Made by a program: the position numbers and the translations under genes. Under the pieces are notes generated by a model, which was not told where the DNA came from, did not search any database, and saw only the letters and a list, made by a program, of their open reading frames with translations. 64,000 nt of DNA from Helianthus annuus (taxonomy: Eukaryota; Streptophyta; Magnoliopsida; Asterales; Asteraceae). The DNA lies in assembly GCF_002127325.2 (NCBI RefSeq), contig NC_035438.2, positions 143,429,801-143,493,800 on the forward strand, in the 5' to 3' direction. The number at the start of each line of letters is the position of its first letter. Position 1 is the first letter of the stretch. Shown piece by piece: positions 55,066-64,000 of this stretch.

Positions 55066-56022
55066 GTGGATGCCTTAAGTCGTAAGTATCATGAACAGCA
55101 AAAACGAGTCCGTGCTCTTAGGTTAAATCTACAGTTAGACTTAATAGAACCATTACAGAATGTTCAAACAACAGCAATCAAGAATGATGCTGAAGAAATG
55201 AAAGGACGAACAAAAGAATGGGAACAAGGAAGTGATGGAATTTGGAAATTCCACAAGAAAAGAAGTTGGGTACCAGGAATAAGATTTTAAAAGGAAGCCC
55301 ACAAATCTAGGTACACCATACACCCTGAAAACAATAAGATATACTAAGATTTAAGAAACAATTTCTGATGGATAGAAATGAAAAAGGATGTAGTTGAATA
55401 CGTATCTAAGTGTTTCACCTGTTCACAATTTAAGGCCAAACACCAGAAACCTTTAGGATTACTACAACAATTAAAAGATCCCTGTATGGAAATGGGGACG
55501 CATAACAATGAATTTTGTTACCAACTTACCCAAAAAACCAGAAAAGCTAGGCAGACCATCTCCGCAAGCCATTAGAATTCCAAGTCAGAGATAAAGTACT
55601 TTCTGAAAATTTCTCCTTGGAAAGGAGTAGTACGATTCGGTAAGAAAGGAAAACTGAGTCCAAGGTACGTTGGGCCATTCCGGTAATTCAACGTATAGGA
55701 CCAGTAGCCTATCATCTACAAACTACCAGAAAAGCTAGCTGGAGTACATGATGTATTTCATGTAACCAATCTCAAGAAATGTTTATCCAACGAATCCCTG
55801 GTAGTACCTCTTCAAGATGTAGAGGTAAACAAAAAATTGAAGTTTGTAGAAAAATTACTACAGATCAAAGATAGAAAAGTCAAGTTTCTCAAACACAAGC
55901 GACTAATACCGATCAAAGTCAAATGGAATTCGAAGAGAGGACCAGAATATATCCAAGAACTGGAATCAGAAATGAAGTGAAAATACCTCATTTACTCTAG
56001 TAAATCTCAAGGACGAGATTTT
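55066..56022 (+). pseudogene. pol: Element D integrase (core deleted) and chromodomain
   Basis: The HHCC part is present (EAHKSRYTIH at about 55297, then SKCFTCSQFKAKHQKP at 55408). Just after the start of the catalytic domain (NEFCYQL, about 55510) the sequence jumps near 55545-55565 to the post-core segment RKPLEFQV. All three catalytic acids beyond this point are therefore missing. The C-terminus has [26 protein letters not shown] and a chromodomain-like RLIPIKVKWNSKRGPE. Several stops occur. Confidence 0.85.
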
Positions 56023-56026
56023 TCTT

Positions 56027-56039
56027 AAGGTGTGGAGGA
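56027..56039 (+). other. Polypurine tract of element D
   Basis: AAGGTGTGGAGGA directly before the LTR, after CAAGGACGAGATTTTTC. Confidence 0.8.
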
Positions 56040-56289
56040 TGTAACAACTCTCCTGAAAATTAGTAATTAGGATAATAATTATCTCTTAAGGAAACCCTAA
56101 TTTAGACACCCAAGTGATTTGGCATAAACCCTAAAATTTTCGGAACAATCGGAATCAGGATCAGGGCCCCTAAAACTCAAGGGGGGTAAACCCTAGTTGG
56201 ATGATTATCTTTAAAATTTGTTGTCTAAACAGAATTTTACGAAAATGTTGACTCAGCTAGGCTAGTCCCAAACGTGGCTACTCTATAGT

Positions 56290-56338
56290 AAATAGGTGTC
56301 CCTTACGGACCGTAAGGGAATAGTCATACGGTCCGTAA
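56290..56338 (+). promoter_or_regulatory. CTTACGGACCGTAAG dyads upstream of D TATA box
   Basis: CTTACGGACCGTAAG (56294-56308) is palindromic except at its central base. TACGGTCCGTAAG (about 56325-56337) repeats it in reverse, so arms can pair within or between copies. They lie about 20-60 bp before TATAAATA. Confidence 0.55.
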
Positions 56339-56356
56339 GCAAGGCCAAAATTTGGG

Positions 56357-56364
56357 TATAAATA
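56357..56364 (+). promoter_or_regulatory. TATA box of element D LTR
   Basis: TATAAATA in the context TTTGGGTATAAATAGAGG. Confidence 0.65.
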
Positions 56365-57468
56365 GAGGACCTTGGGACTTGATCTGGGAAGTTGAAACGA
56401 CGCTAAAATTCTGATTTTACGTCGAGTTATATCAGTATTCGTTCAAATTAACACACACGGGTCACGAAGTGCTGCCGCAATCAGGGTAATAACTCGATCG
56501 CTATTACGATTCAACGTCCGATTGATTATAACTATCCAACGATTGTCCGAGTGCCGCTCAAATTGAGCTTCTACGTTGATTATTCGTCGTGATTTCGACT
56601 TGAATATTTGAGTACTGTTCGAATTCGGACTATGCTCTGTTATTCGTTGTGAATCCGATTGAATTGTTAAGTATTGCACTTGTTAATCGTTGTGAGGGTT
56701 TAATCTCGTGAATTGACGTAACTGTTGTATTAAGTTACTAACCCGTTGTGTGTGCATTATTATCCAATTAGGTTTAATCAAGGCTAAACAGTAGGCTTAT
56801 ACCTTGCTCGATAAATCTGCAATGTGAGTCATTCTCTTTTTATCAACTGTTTTACAATACCTCAAATTATTTTCAAAATGTTATAATTACAGGGATTAAG
56901 TTGTGGTTATCTTAACGGCTGGCTAGTGGGGTATTGTGCACATTACTAATTTCTCACAGTTAGGCAATAAGCCTTAACAGGGGTTAGGCTAGTAAGACCT
57001 AACAGTGACAAAACGTCACTAATTGGGTGACTGGACCCAATAGTGGTATGACCATCGTCACACGGGTGGCAAGGCCAGATATTAATTAAGATATTGCCAT
57101 TGTAATCGCTCTTATGCTGTAATTTATAACTATGTGTCATTTTATCAAAATGAATGATTCACTCAGTATTTCCCCGCTGACAAAACATTTTTACAACATG
57201 TTTCAAGTGACCTACTGAATTAAGTACACGTGCTACGGAGCACTATCAAGCTTGAAGTGGTGGCTCAAATAAATAAATAAACATGTTTGTAAAATAATGA
57301 AATTATGATATTTATGGGGTTTATCCCGAAAATGTAAATAAATAATACTCGGGCATTTTTCAAATTTAAAACGATCCTGTTAAGACTTCCGCTGTAAAAA
57401 TAAATACCACGGGATTTTCTGTCCCGCGGCTCCTGGACCGGGTCAAACCAGGTACGGGGGCCGTGACA

Positions 57469-58962
57469 CGACCAGACGCTCCAACCCCTTCATCTATCGA
57501 TTTCTCGCGATTCTTGTAAGTTTTCAACTAAAATCTTGTACTTCTTTGATCTATACGCATTCCTCCACCCCTCTATCTTTCGAATCTCAACTTTTAACCG
57601 TGAAATCAATGAATTTGAGGTGTTCTAGGGTGATGTCATCATGAAGTTCTTATGAACTTCAAATGTTGGCCTCATTCCACCAAGAACAACTCAGATCCAA
57701 AGGATTTCCACAAGAATAAACAACGTTTTCCTACAGATCTACACATCATCATGAATGAAAGGATTCAAAGATGGTTTTTCCAACTTTCTTTCAACTATTT
57801 TACACTCAAAGCACACAATACCGCTAGAGTCGGAGCTTATACCAACCTTCTACTCATTCCTAGTGTCGTGTTGGTCCAAGATCTGATTTCTAGCAAGGAG
57901 ACGAACAATTTCAGGTTAAACATGGAAATACCGACAGGAACGGCCAGATCTGATGGAACGGGGTGGTTCCCGACCGTTAGAACAAGTCGGGTTTGATGGA
58001 ATTTCAGTCGTTTAGCACGTCACAGCAACGTCACGACCAAAACAACCAAAAGACCTTCAAACTTTGTCGAATGCAGCTGGACGGGCCAGCCGATCGGACA
58101 GGCCAGCCGATCGGACAGGCCAGCCGATCGGGCAGCCCATCCGATCGGATAGCAGCCCATCCGAACGGGCCGGCATTCGATCGGATTATCTTTCGTTTCT
58201 CGTTTATCTCGCTATCATTTAACGCGCTATCAAACGCCCACGCAACCGGTCTGTAATCAGGGTATTCTTAGACACTTTTCCGCCAATCCAACCAAGCTGT
58301 GATAGCCTACCAAATACGCACTGTGAGTATACTTGAACCCTTTTTGCTTTCGGACTTTTGGGTGTAACATACGTTGCTATCAAATCAAATTACATCAAAT
58401 GCTTAAACTACTTATCACTTGCGAATGAATTACGCGCATAGTTATACGTGATGCTAGTTACATATGTGCTAGGACTTATAGTCGCGATGTCCCACCATGA
58501 CTTGTATAGTACTAATACGCCCGACGGGGCCTAGTTTAGCAATCGAAATCGAAGCTCGAGGACTTAGCTGGTAGTATCAGTTTTGTGAGTATATATGTCG
58601 TGTATTACGTTTATGTATGTGGAAATTTGCAGCTTTTATCTATTACACTATTATATATCAAACCTGTATACTCGCCAATACTTTTGTATTGACATTATTT
58701 TAACGTATGTTGTAGGTTTAGTCGCAGTCTACATCAAATCAAGCTAGGATGTCTAGAAACGCACCTAAAATCTAGGTTGTCGGATTTGTATTGTTCGAGA
58801 GGACAAGAAATCTGTGATAACTTATGTGATTATATTATTTGTTAGTATGGGATTACGAATGTAATAAATATTATCACAATATAGTTGTTATGGATTCTCT
58901 TGAGCAAGCTGGTTCGCCTAGTGCCGCGCCCTGATGATTCCGCCATCGGTTGGGGTGTGATA
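57469..58962 (+). repeat. Element C 5' LTR, second part
   Basis: Resembles the downstream half of the B LTR: TCTTGTACTT(T/C)(T/C)TTGATCTA, GTGAAATCA and GTGTTCTAGG phrases in the same order. It ends CCATCGGTTGGGGTGTGATA (CA to TA). CGATCGG words cluster at 58080-58185, including three adjacent copies of GCCAGCCGATCGG(A/G)CAG. It is followed by the PBS. The 114-codon frame at 57652-57996 is chance. Confidence 0.75.
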
Positions 58963-58964
58963 GA

Positions 58965-58978
58965 TTGGTATCAGAGCC
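58965..58978 (+). other. Primer binding site of element C (tRNA-iMet)
   Basis: TTGGTATCAGAGCC, two bases after the LTR end. Confidence 0.9.
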
Positions 58979-60155
58979 AAAACTATAGGGAATTAGGCAA
59001 GACTCAACCTAGTCCGGGTCGACGTCTTAGAAATTGACCTAGTCTACAGTCTAAGTACCAACAGGCCGACTCGTACGAACCTAGTAGGGTTTGTATTGGG
59101 CCTACTCGATACTCTCGATCGAAGTTGCTAAAAACTACAACTTTGTGTGAACACCGCATACTACAGCTTCACACGAAAAAGCCTTTCCTAAGGCTGAAAG
59201 ACTACTTAGCCTTTCCTAAGGCTGAAAGACTACTTAGCCTTTCCTAAGGCTGACACAATACACATGTTTTCGAAAATACTCGCATATCACGACCGCGTGA
59301 TCCAGTCGAGACCAGGTGTGGAAGCCAAGAACTCTCGATAGGATTGCCCACTCAGCGCATTTTTCCTAGCACGAGTACCTTTCGTGGAGTTAGGAGTGAT
59401 ATCCACATCTCGACGAAAGCCTCCATTTCGAAAATTCTAGTGGAACTCTCGGAGGTATTCGATGAGCACAACCACAAATGGGAACGAAGCTGTTAAGTCA
59501 GGGGTGAAACTCGCTAAAATGTTTTCGAAAAGCTCTCACCAAGGACTCGACTATAACGATAACGCGAGCCACGCAGTGACTAGGAAGACGAATGCCATGA
59601 GCTGCATCTCAGTGGAAGCATAAGTCTTCTAGGTCAACGCGCGTGCACGAACTTATTAAGTATAGTTGGGTTACCATGGGTAGTCGACGCCTAAACACCT
59701 GAGGCACTCCGATTATTTTACTAAGCCTACGACTCGCCGGTTTTACGTTTTGATGACCTTAGTTACGCTTTATGGGTTTACTTTATGATTTATCAATTAT
59801 CGCTCCCTGTTTTACAAAACGCACAACTCGCACAGCCATCGCAATCAAAAACAAAAACCGAATGTTTGCAACAAAACTAATGTCTAATTTCTCGTTTACG
59901 CTCTCGCTCCCCCCCCCCTCATCGCGTCCTCGTGCAATCTACATCGATATGTGTGTATAAGTATAAACTACCACTATCTATATCTAAATACAAGCAAATC
60001 AATCGTGTGAGAACCTAGGAACCTCGTGTCTCCTATGTGGCTCCTATGTGAAATCTAATATATACTATACGCTACAAGTTTTGATCGCGCTCAATCGCAT
60101 CGCAAAACTCAAAATCATTATGATCGAATCTCACTCCAGATATCTCTCTGTCTAG
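58979..60155 (+). other. Element C leader, non-coding
   Basis: Begins with the same CTATAGGGAATTAGGCAAGA phrase as B. It contains a 28-bp tandem repeat at 59180-59257. No ORF is credible. Confidence 0.7.
59180..59257. repeat. 28-bp tandem hairpin repeat in C leader
   Basis: Units start at 59180, 59208 and 59236 (the last partial). Each contains AGCCTTTCCTAAGGCT, a 6-bp stem with a 4-base loop, followed by GAAAGACTACTT. Confidence 0.88.
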
Positions 60156-61265
60156 ATGCCTTCCAACAACTCTACCTCGAGACGAATAGCTAGGAGAAGA
60201 GCCAAACAAAGCGCCGAGAAGAGGATTGCCTCGCTTTTGACCAAGGAAGTGGTCAAGGTCATTCCTCAAATTGTCGCTTAAGTGCACTCTCTCAGCAACT
60301 CTCGAACCCCGGAAGACACTAAGACGGGAGCGCCGCAATCTGCTTTCCTCTACAAACACTTCAAATCCTGTGACCCGATGGAATTCACGAGTGAAGGATG
60401 TGCGTCCCAACTACTCCAGTGTTTCGATTCTATCGATGTTACCCTTCGTCAAAGTGGGTGTCCCGATAGTTTCCATGCTACTTGCGCAACCGGAGTATTA
60501 CAATCACGAGCACTCGACTGGTGGACTGCCGAACGCAACAAACCTGGGATCTCCGCAGCTTACGCTCTCTCTTGGGGTGAGTTGAATGAGCTCATGAAGG
60601 AAGAGTACTGCCCTCCCCACGAAGTCCAGAAGCTAGAAGACGAATTCTGGAAGATCAAGCAAATTGAAGGTGACAATGCTGGCTACACCGCATGGCTCAA
60701 ACAGCTTAGCATAATCTGCCCAAGTCAAGTCAACACTTCAGAAAAAGCCATTCCGAAATATATTCGCGGCTTACCTGAGTGTGTGGGTGATTTCGTCGAA
60801 GCTGCACGACCTACTGCCATCGAAGAAACCTATCGCTTGGCCGCAGAAATCAATGACAAACGAGTCTTGGACGGATTCTTCTCCAAAGATCCTGTCAAAC
60901 GAGCTCATCAAGCAATCATCATCAATTCTTCTGACGACTCTTCCAGCAAATCTACCAACGATCCCTCTAAGGACTCCTCTGACGATGTCACCAGCGAATC
61001 ATCAGACGAATCCGACAAAGACACCTCATCTTAGGATCATAACGAGCTCAACCGCAAGCGAAAGGAACCAAGCATGGATGAAATTCCAAATCCTACTCCT
61101 TTACGATTTACCCCCGTTCTGGTGAAGCGCGCCTACACCGGAAGCCATCCTCAGTGCCTCATGTGTACGTATCATCACCCACCAGGAACTAGCTGTCGTT
61201 ATTGCGACAATTGCAACCGGTATGGTCACTTTACCCAGAACTGCCGCACAAGACCGCAGCCCTGA
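60156..61265 (+). pseudogene. gag: Element C gag, no pol follows
   Basis: The ATG at 60156 opens MPSNNSTSRRIARRRAKQS. TAA at 60279-60281 and TAG at 61032-61034 interrupt one continuous frame ending at TGA 61263-61265 (369 codons). Capsid landmarks match element B: FKSCDPMEFTSEG, FDSIDVTLRQSG, LDWWTAERNK, LSWGELNELMKEEYCPP, RGLPECVGDFVEAARP. An acidic Ser/Asp-rich stretch follows (about residues 250-290). The end is a zinc-ligand array, CLMCTYHHPPGTSCRYCDNC then GHFTQNC. Gag would bind RNA and assemble particles, probably with enzymes supplied by a B-like partner. Only two stops in 369 codons suggest it decayed recently. Confidence 0.88.
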
Positions 61266-63350
61266 GGAATTTCAGCAACAACCGCAGTCTCCGCAGAAGT
61301 CCTCCACAGCAACGTTATTTTGTTTCTAATGTTGTTGTAATAATATGACTTATCGCCGTCAATCTATTTTATGTGCAGAACTTATTCTAACACTCGACAC
61401 ATGTGGATTCTATTTACTCTCTTATGCTCGCGCACAATCCAAATGCTAGCACTATGTACTACGTAATGTATTTTACCCCTATTATGCGTTCTTGAGATAA
61501 AGTACGATAAACGTGCAAGAATCAAATTAATCACGGGTGCACACGGGGTTATCTTGGTTAGTGCACGGAGATCGTAGTGAGTTTCAATGATGCCTGACGA
61601 AGTGTGACACCTACTCACAGAACCGAGGCGCATGGTTGAAACATGACGGCGTTTCGTTGTGCCAACCGAAGTTTTGTGAAGAAAGTGCCATGTGGAGTTG
61701 GAACGTAGACCTATAATGCTATTGTGGTTATTTTTGACATACTAAACTATACTACATCGCAAGGCGTAACAATCCCAATCACAAACCAAAGCGTGTACTC
61801 GCAAGACTTTTCGTAAGTCAACACGCTCGCAATCGCATTATCGCTAGAATCTATCTCGCAAATCACAATCGTATATGATGTGTCTCGCTAGAATCTATCA
61901 AACGCTTATTATGTGGCTCGAAATCGCAATCGCATATTGTGCATATCTCGCAACCTCTACCGCTGGTTATCGCTTATTGTGTGAATCGCTATCGCTTTTG
62001 GTGTGTTCTTGCTCAATCGCTAATGTGTGTGTATCACTTGCTATGCATCGTTTATTATGCGTATATCGCTCTATCACGCACCGCTCCTGTGTATCGCTTG
62101 CTGAGAATCACAAATCGTGAATCGCTTGACGAGTATCGCACATCACTCGTCGTTCTTCGCCTTAACGCTTCTCGCAACCATCTCATCGTTTCGATATTCT
62201 CATCGCGTATCGCCAACGCTATTTGTGTTATCTGTGTTATCTGTGTTATGTTGGCACTCATGATCTTGCTTAACGAAACGAAACTAATAGGGCTAAGACA
62301 CGGTTGTGTTCTAGCCTTATCAGCCCACTTTCGTGGAAAAAGGCCATGAGGGTTAATGGTAGTTAAATTTTGGTGTTATTAAATCTAATCGAATCAAATG
62401 TCTCCATCGCTTGCAACACATCGACTGCTGCTTATCGCTTGACGGTTGTCGCTAATCAATTGACGCTATCACTCATCGCTTTTCGCTTGTTGCGTATCGC
62501 TTTTGCTTATCGTCACCGCTTTCGACTGTTGGGTATGTTGTGCTACCAATCGATGATTACCTCACTCGTATCACTGAACTGAGTTCAAAAAACGACTTCA
62601 TCGCTCAGTTCGCCCTTTCCAGACTTGATCCAACCCTTCTCATTTGGATCGAGTCATCGCAATTCTGTCTGTACTATGTCGACACGTATGACACCGCCTC
62701 ACGAGACGGAAGCCATATGAGTAAAACATGGTGGATACGCCGTTGATACTTCCTATATATAAGTGTTTTAGCCATATTGTAGAACTTTCGTGGGAAGGTG
62801 CCATGCGGGGCCGGCCTTAAATTTAAAATTTTTTGGTATAATTAAAAGGCTTTGCTTACACAAATTCTAAACTTATCTATTCTTACAAGACTTTTCCTAT
62901 AAAACTTTTCCAAAACCTTTGTACAAAACGAGATTTTCTTGTGACACCAGTGTGACAATCGACTCAACTCAATGCCGTGGGGCGAGAAAATTTCGAAAAA
63001 TGAGTTTAGTCACTTAAAGATCTTTCGGTAACCTAATAAACCTTTCTCGTCGTGCTGGTATGAACAACGCTACAGCTAACGCCGCACCGTGAGGAGATTT
63101 TCATAAGCAAGTTTTTCCTAATTAATCGACTTTTCAGAAATTTTAAACGCCCTCTAATCACTCTCGGTGTGTGTTATCATCTTTTGTCCTGCAAATCACC
63201 CTACTCGCTGCTATCATCGGTTATCGCGACACTCTCGCTCGTCGAATTTTAATCGATCGCTCGCTTATCTAGACGCTTTTAAGTCGAAACTCCCATTCCC
63301 ATAGACTCTTGCAACCCTACTGATGGATTAATTTTGGGACGAAATTTCCT
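61266..63350 (+). other. Element C 3' region, non-coding, rich in ATCGC words
   Basis: No protease, RT, RNase H or integrase motif in any frame. From about 61780 to 62640 the words ATCGC, TCGCT and TCGCA recur every 10-20 bp in a degenerate simple-sequence field. The 136-codon frame at 61939-62349 follows from that composition. Nothing else recognised. Confidence 0.7.
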
Positions 63351-63364
63351 AAAGCAGGGGAGAC
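63351..63364 (+). other. Polypurine tract of element C
   Basis: AAAGCAGGGGAGAC abuts the 3' LTR, after TTTTGGGACGAAATTTCC, as in element B. Confidence 0.85.
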
Positions 63365-64000
63365 TGTAACAACCCGCACTTTCGAGCGTTATTACTACTC
63401 GATATACTCGTTATGCCTAGCACCAGAGATTCGGATCATAATATAACTATATCGCATACATCGCTATATCGCAATATTTTCGCATATTCTGTCACTATCA
63501 CATCACATTGCATGTGCTGACAACCACGAAGATGTCGAGCGAGGACCAATTCTACCCTCCTTGATAGCCGTGATGTGTCGCAGTGCAAGTCATTACTTAG
63601 AATACATCTAACGTTCACGATGACATTGAGAGAGGACCTATTCTACCCTCCTCGATGAGCGTGAAGCGTCGCAAAGAAATCGAATATTCGAAATGAAACC
63701 CAGTTATGGTATCGCAACTTTGGATAATTGAATATATAATATGAATACGTACATACGGCCCCTTATGAACAATTAAATATAATAAATGCAAATATATCTG
63801 AACGAAACGGTGTAACCGAACTATCGCGATGTTTAACGAACAAAAACGGAACACCTAAACGCAGCTCGCCGAAGGACATCCGAACGGATTGGTCATCCGG
63901 ACGGACAGGCCAGCCGATCGGATGGGCCAGCCGAACGGCTAGGCCAGCCGATCGGATGGGCCACCCGATCCGGATCACCTCCCTTCTCCTCCTTTGCCTA
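63365..64000 (+). repeat. Element C 3' LTR, cut by window end
   Basis: Begins TGTAACAACCCGCAC and repeats 51191-51625. It continues into a CGATCGG-word cluster (63870-63985: CCAGCCGATCGGATGGG twice, CCAGCCGAACGGC), which by analogy with B should sit just before the TATA box outside the window. Confidence 0.88.

Larger units (their letters stand above)
51660..57468 (+). mobile_element. Degraded chromovirus D, 5' end missing
   Basis: Ty3/gypsy internal sequence with gag, protease, RT, remnants of RNase H and integrase, chromodomain, PPT (56027) and one LTR (56040-57468). The 5' LTR and PBS are absent; only the filler joins it to the C LTR. There are frameshifts, stops, and deletions of much of RNase H and the integrase core. 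Its LTR (TGTAACAACTCTCC...GGCCGTGACA) and coding sequence differ from A and B, so it is a separate family. The sequence CGACC after the LTR may be its right target copy. Confidence 0.85.
56040..57468 (+). repeat. Element D 3' LTR (1429 bp)
   Basis: Begins TGTAACAACTCTCC and ends GGGGGCCGTGACA. TATA box at 56357. An inverted-repeat pair at 56290-56338 precedes it. No second copy exists in the window. The right boundary is set by the C LTR resuming at 57469. Confidence 0.75.
51191..64000 (+). mobile_element. Element C: gag-only Tekay-like element, runs off window
   Basis: The 5' LTR begins TGTAAGAACCCGCACTTTCG (51191). The same sequence begins the 3' LTR at 63365. The PBS is at 58965, gag at 60156-61265, and the PPT at 63351. 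The 2.1 kb between gag and PPT holds no protease, RT or integrase, so the element is non-autonomous. Gag and the PBS-proximal leader are homologous to element B. The 5' LTR is broken by chromovirus D, and part of it is deleted at that junction. That 51191-51625 and 57469-58962 belong to one LTR is inferred, because the 3' LTR is cut at the window edge. Confidence 0.75.

Noticed and set aside
5720..58978. tRNA-like matches (TGGTATCAGAGC) as tRNA genes
   Set aside because: Only 12-14 bases match, always beside an LTR. They are primer binding sites, not tRNA genes.
61939..62349. 136-codon ORF as the missing pol part of element C
   Set aside because: No RT, RNase H or integrase motif. It is a translation of the ATCGC word field.

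Overview
The window is nuclear plant DNA made almost entirely of transposable elements. No host gene, rRNA, tRNA or CRISPR array can be supported. Plant origin is shown by Tekay-type chromodomain Ty3/gypsy elements, primer sites complementary to the plant initiator tRNA-Met, a plant L1-type LINE and an Au-type SINE remnant. The many large LTRs ending TGTAACACCCC...GGGGTGTGACA suggest a large-genome eudicot, perhaps Asteraceae. That last step is inference.

Left half (1-34430): a decayed plus-strand LINE is the host of a four-deep nest. (1) A minus-strand, non-coding LTR element of LARD type (198-29049) sits in the LINE endonuclease region. (2) A plus-strand solo LTR, S1 (7814-28764), sits in the LARD 5' LTR. 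(3) A minus-strand Tekay element, A (9213-26599), sits in S1. (4) A minus-strand gag-only element, TR-GAG (17071-24660), sits in the 5' LTR of A. All four boundaries can be read with 5-bp target duplications: TTACC/TGACC, ATTTT, ATGAT and TGTAT. The TR-GAG LTRs (393 bp) look identical by eye and its gag ORF is open, so it is the youngest insertion. A second solo LTR, S3 (29413-32736, TTGGA), splits the LINE again before its reverse transcriptase.

Middle (34551-49743): plus-strand Tekay-type element B has both LTRs, PBS, gag, protease, RT, RNase H, integrase, chromodomain and PPT, but it is inactivated by in-frame stops, a frameshift and catalytic substitutions. Its 3' LTR carries solo LTR S2 (45898-49436), of the same family as S1 but in reverse. 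The empty site is preserved in the 5' LTR of B.

Right (49749-64000): an unclassified stretch, part of an LTR (E) holding a 65-bp SINE remnant with a 16-bp duplication, and then element C (from 51191, running off the window). C has a Tekay-like gag, PBS and PPT but no pol. Its 5' LTR is broken by a degraded chromovirus, D (about 51626-57468), whose left end was lost at a junction with filler DNA.

Together the window holds putative helpers (A, B) and three kinds of non-autonomous passenger: the LARD, gag-only C and gag-only TR-GAG. LARD, B and C share LTR ends and PBS-proximal sequence, which suggests one machinery moved them. The most unusual signal is dense CGATCG/CGAACG-type palindromic words. 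They flank the TATA boxes of the B and C LTRs and also fill the 2-kb leader of the unrelated TR-GAG element.
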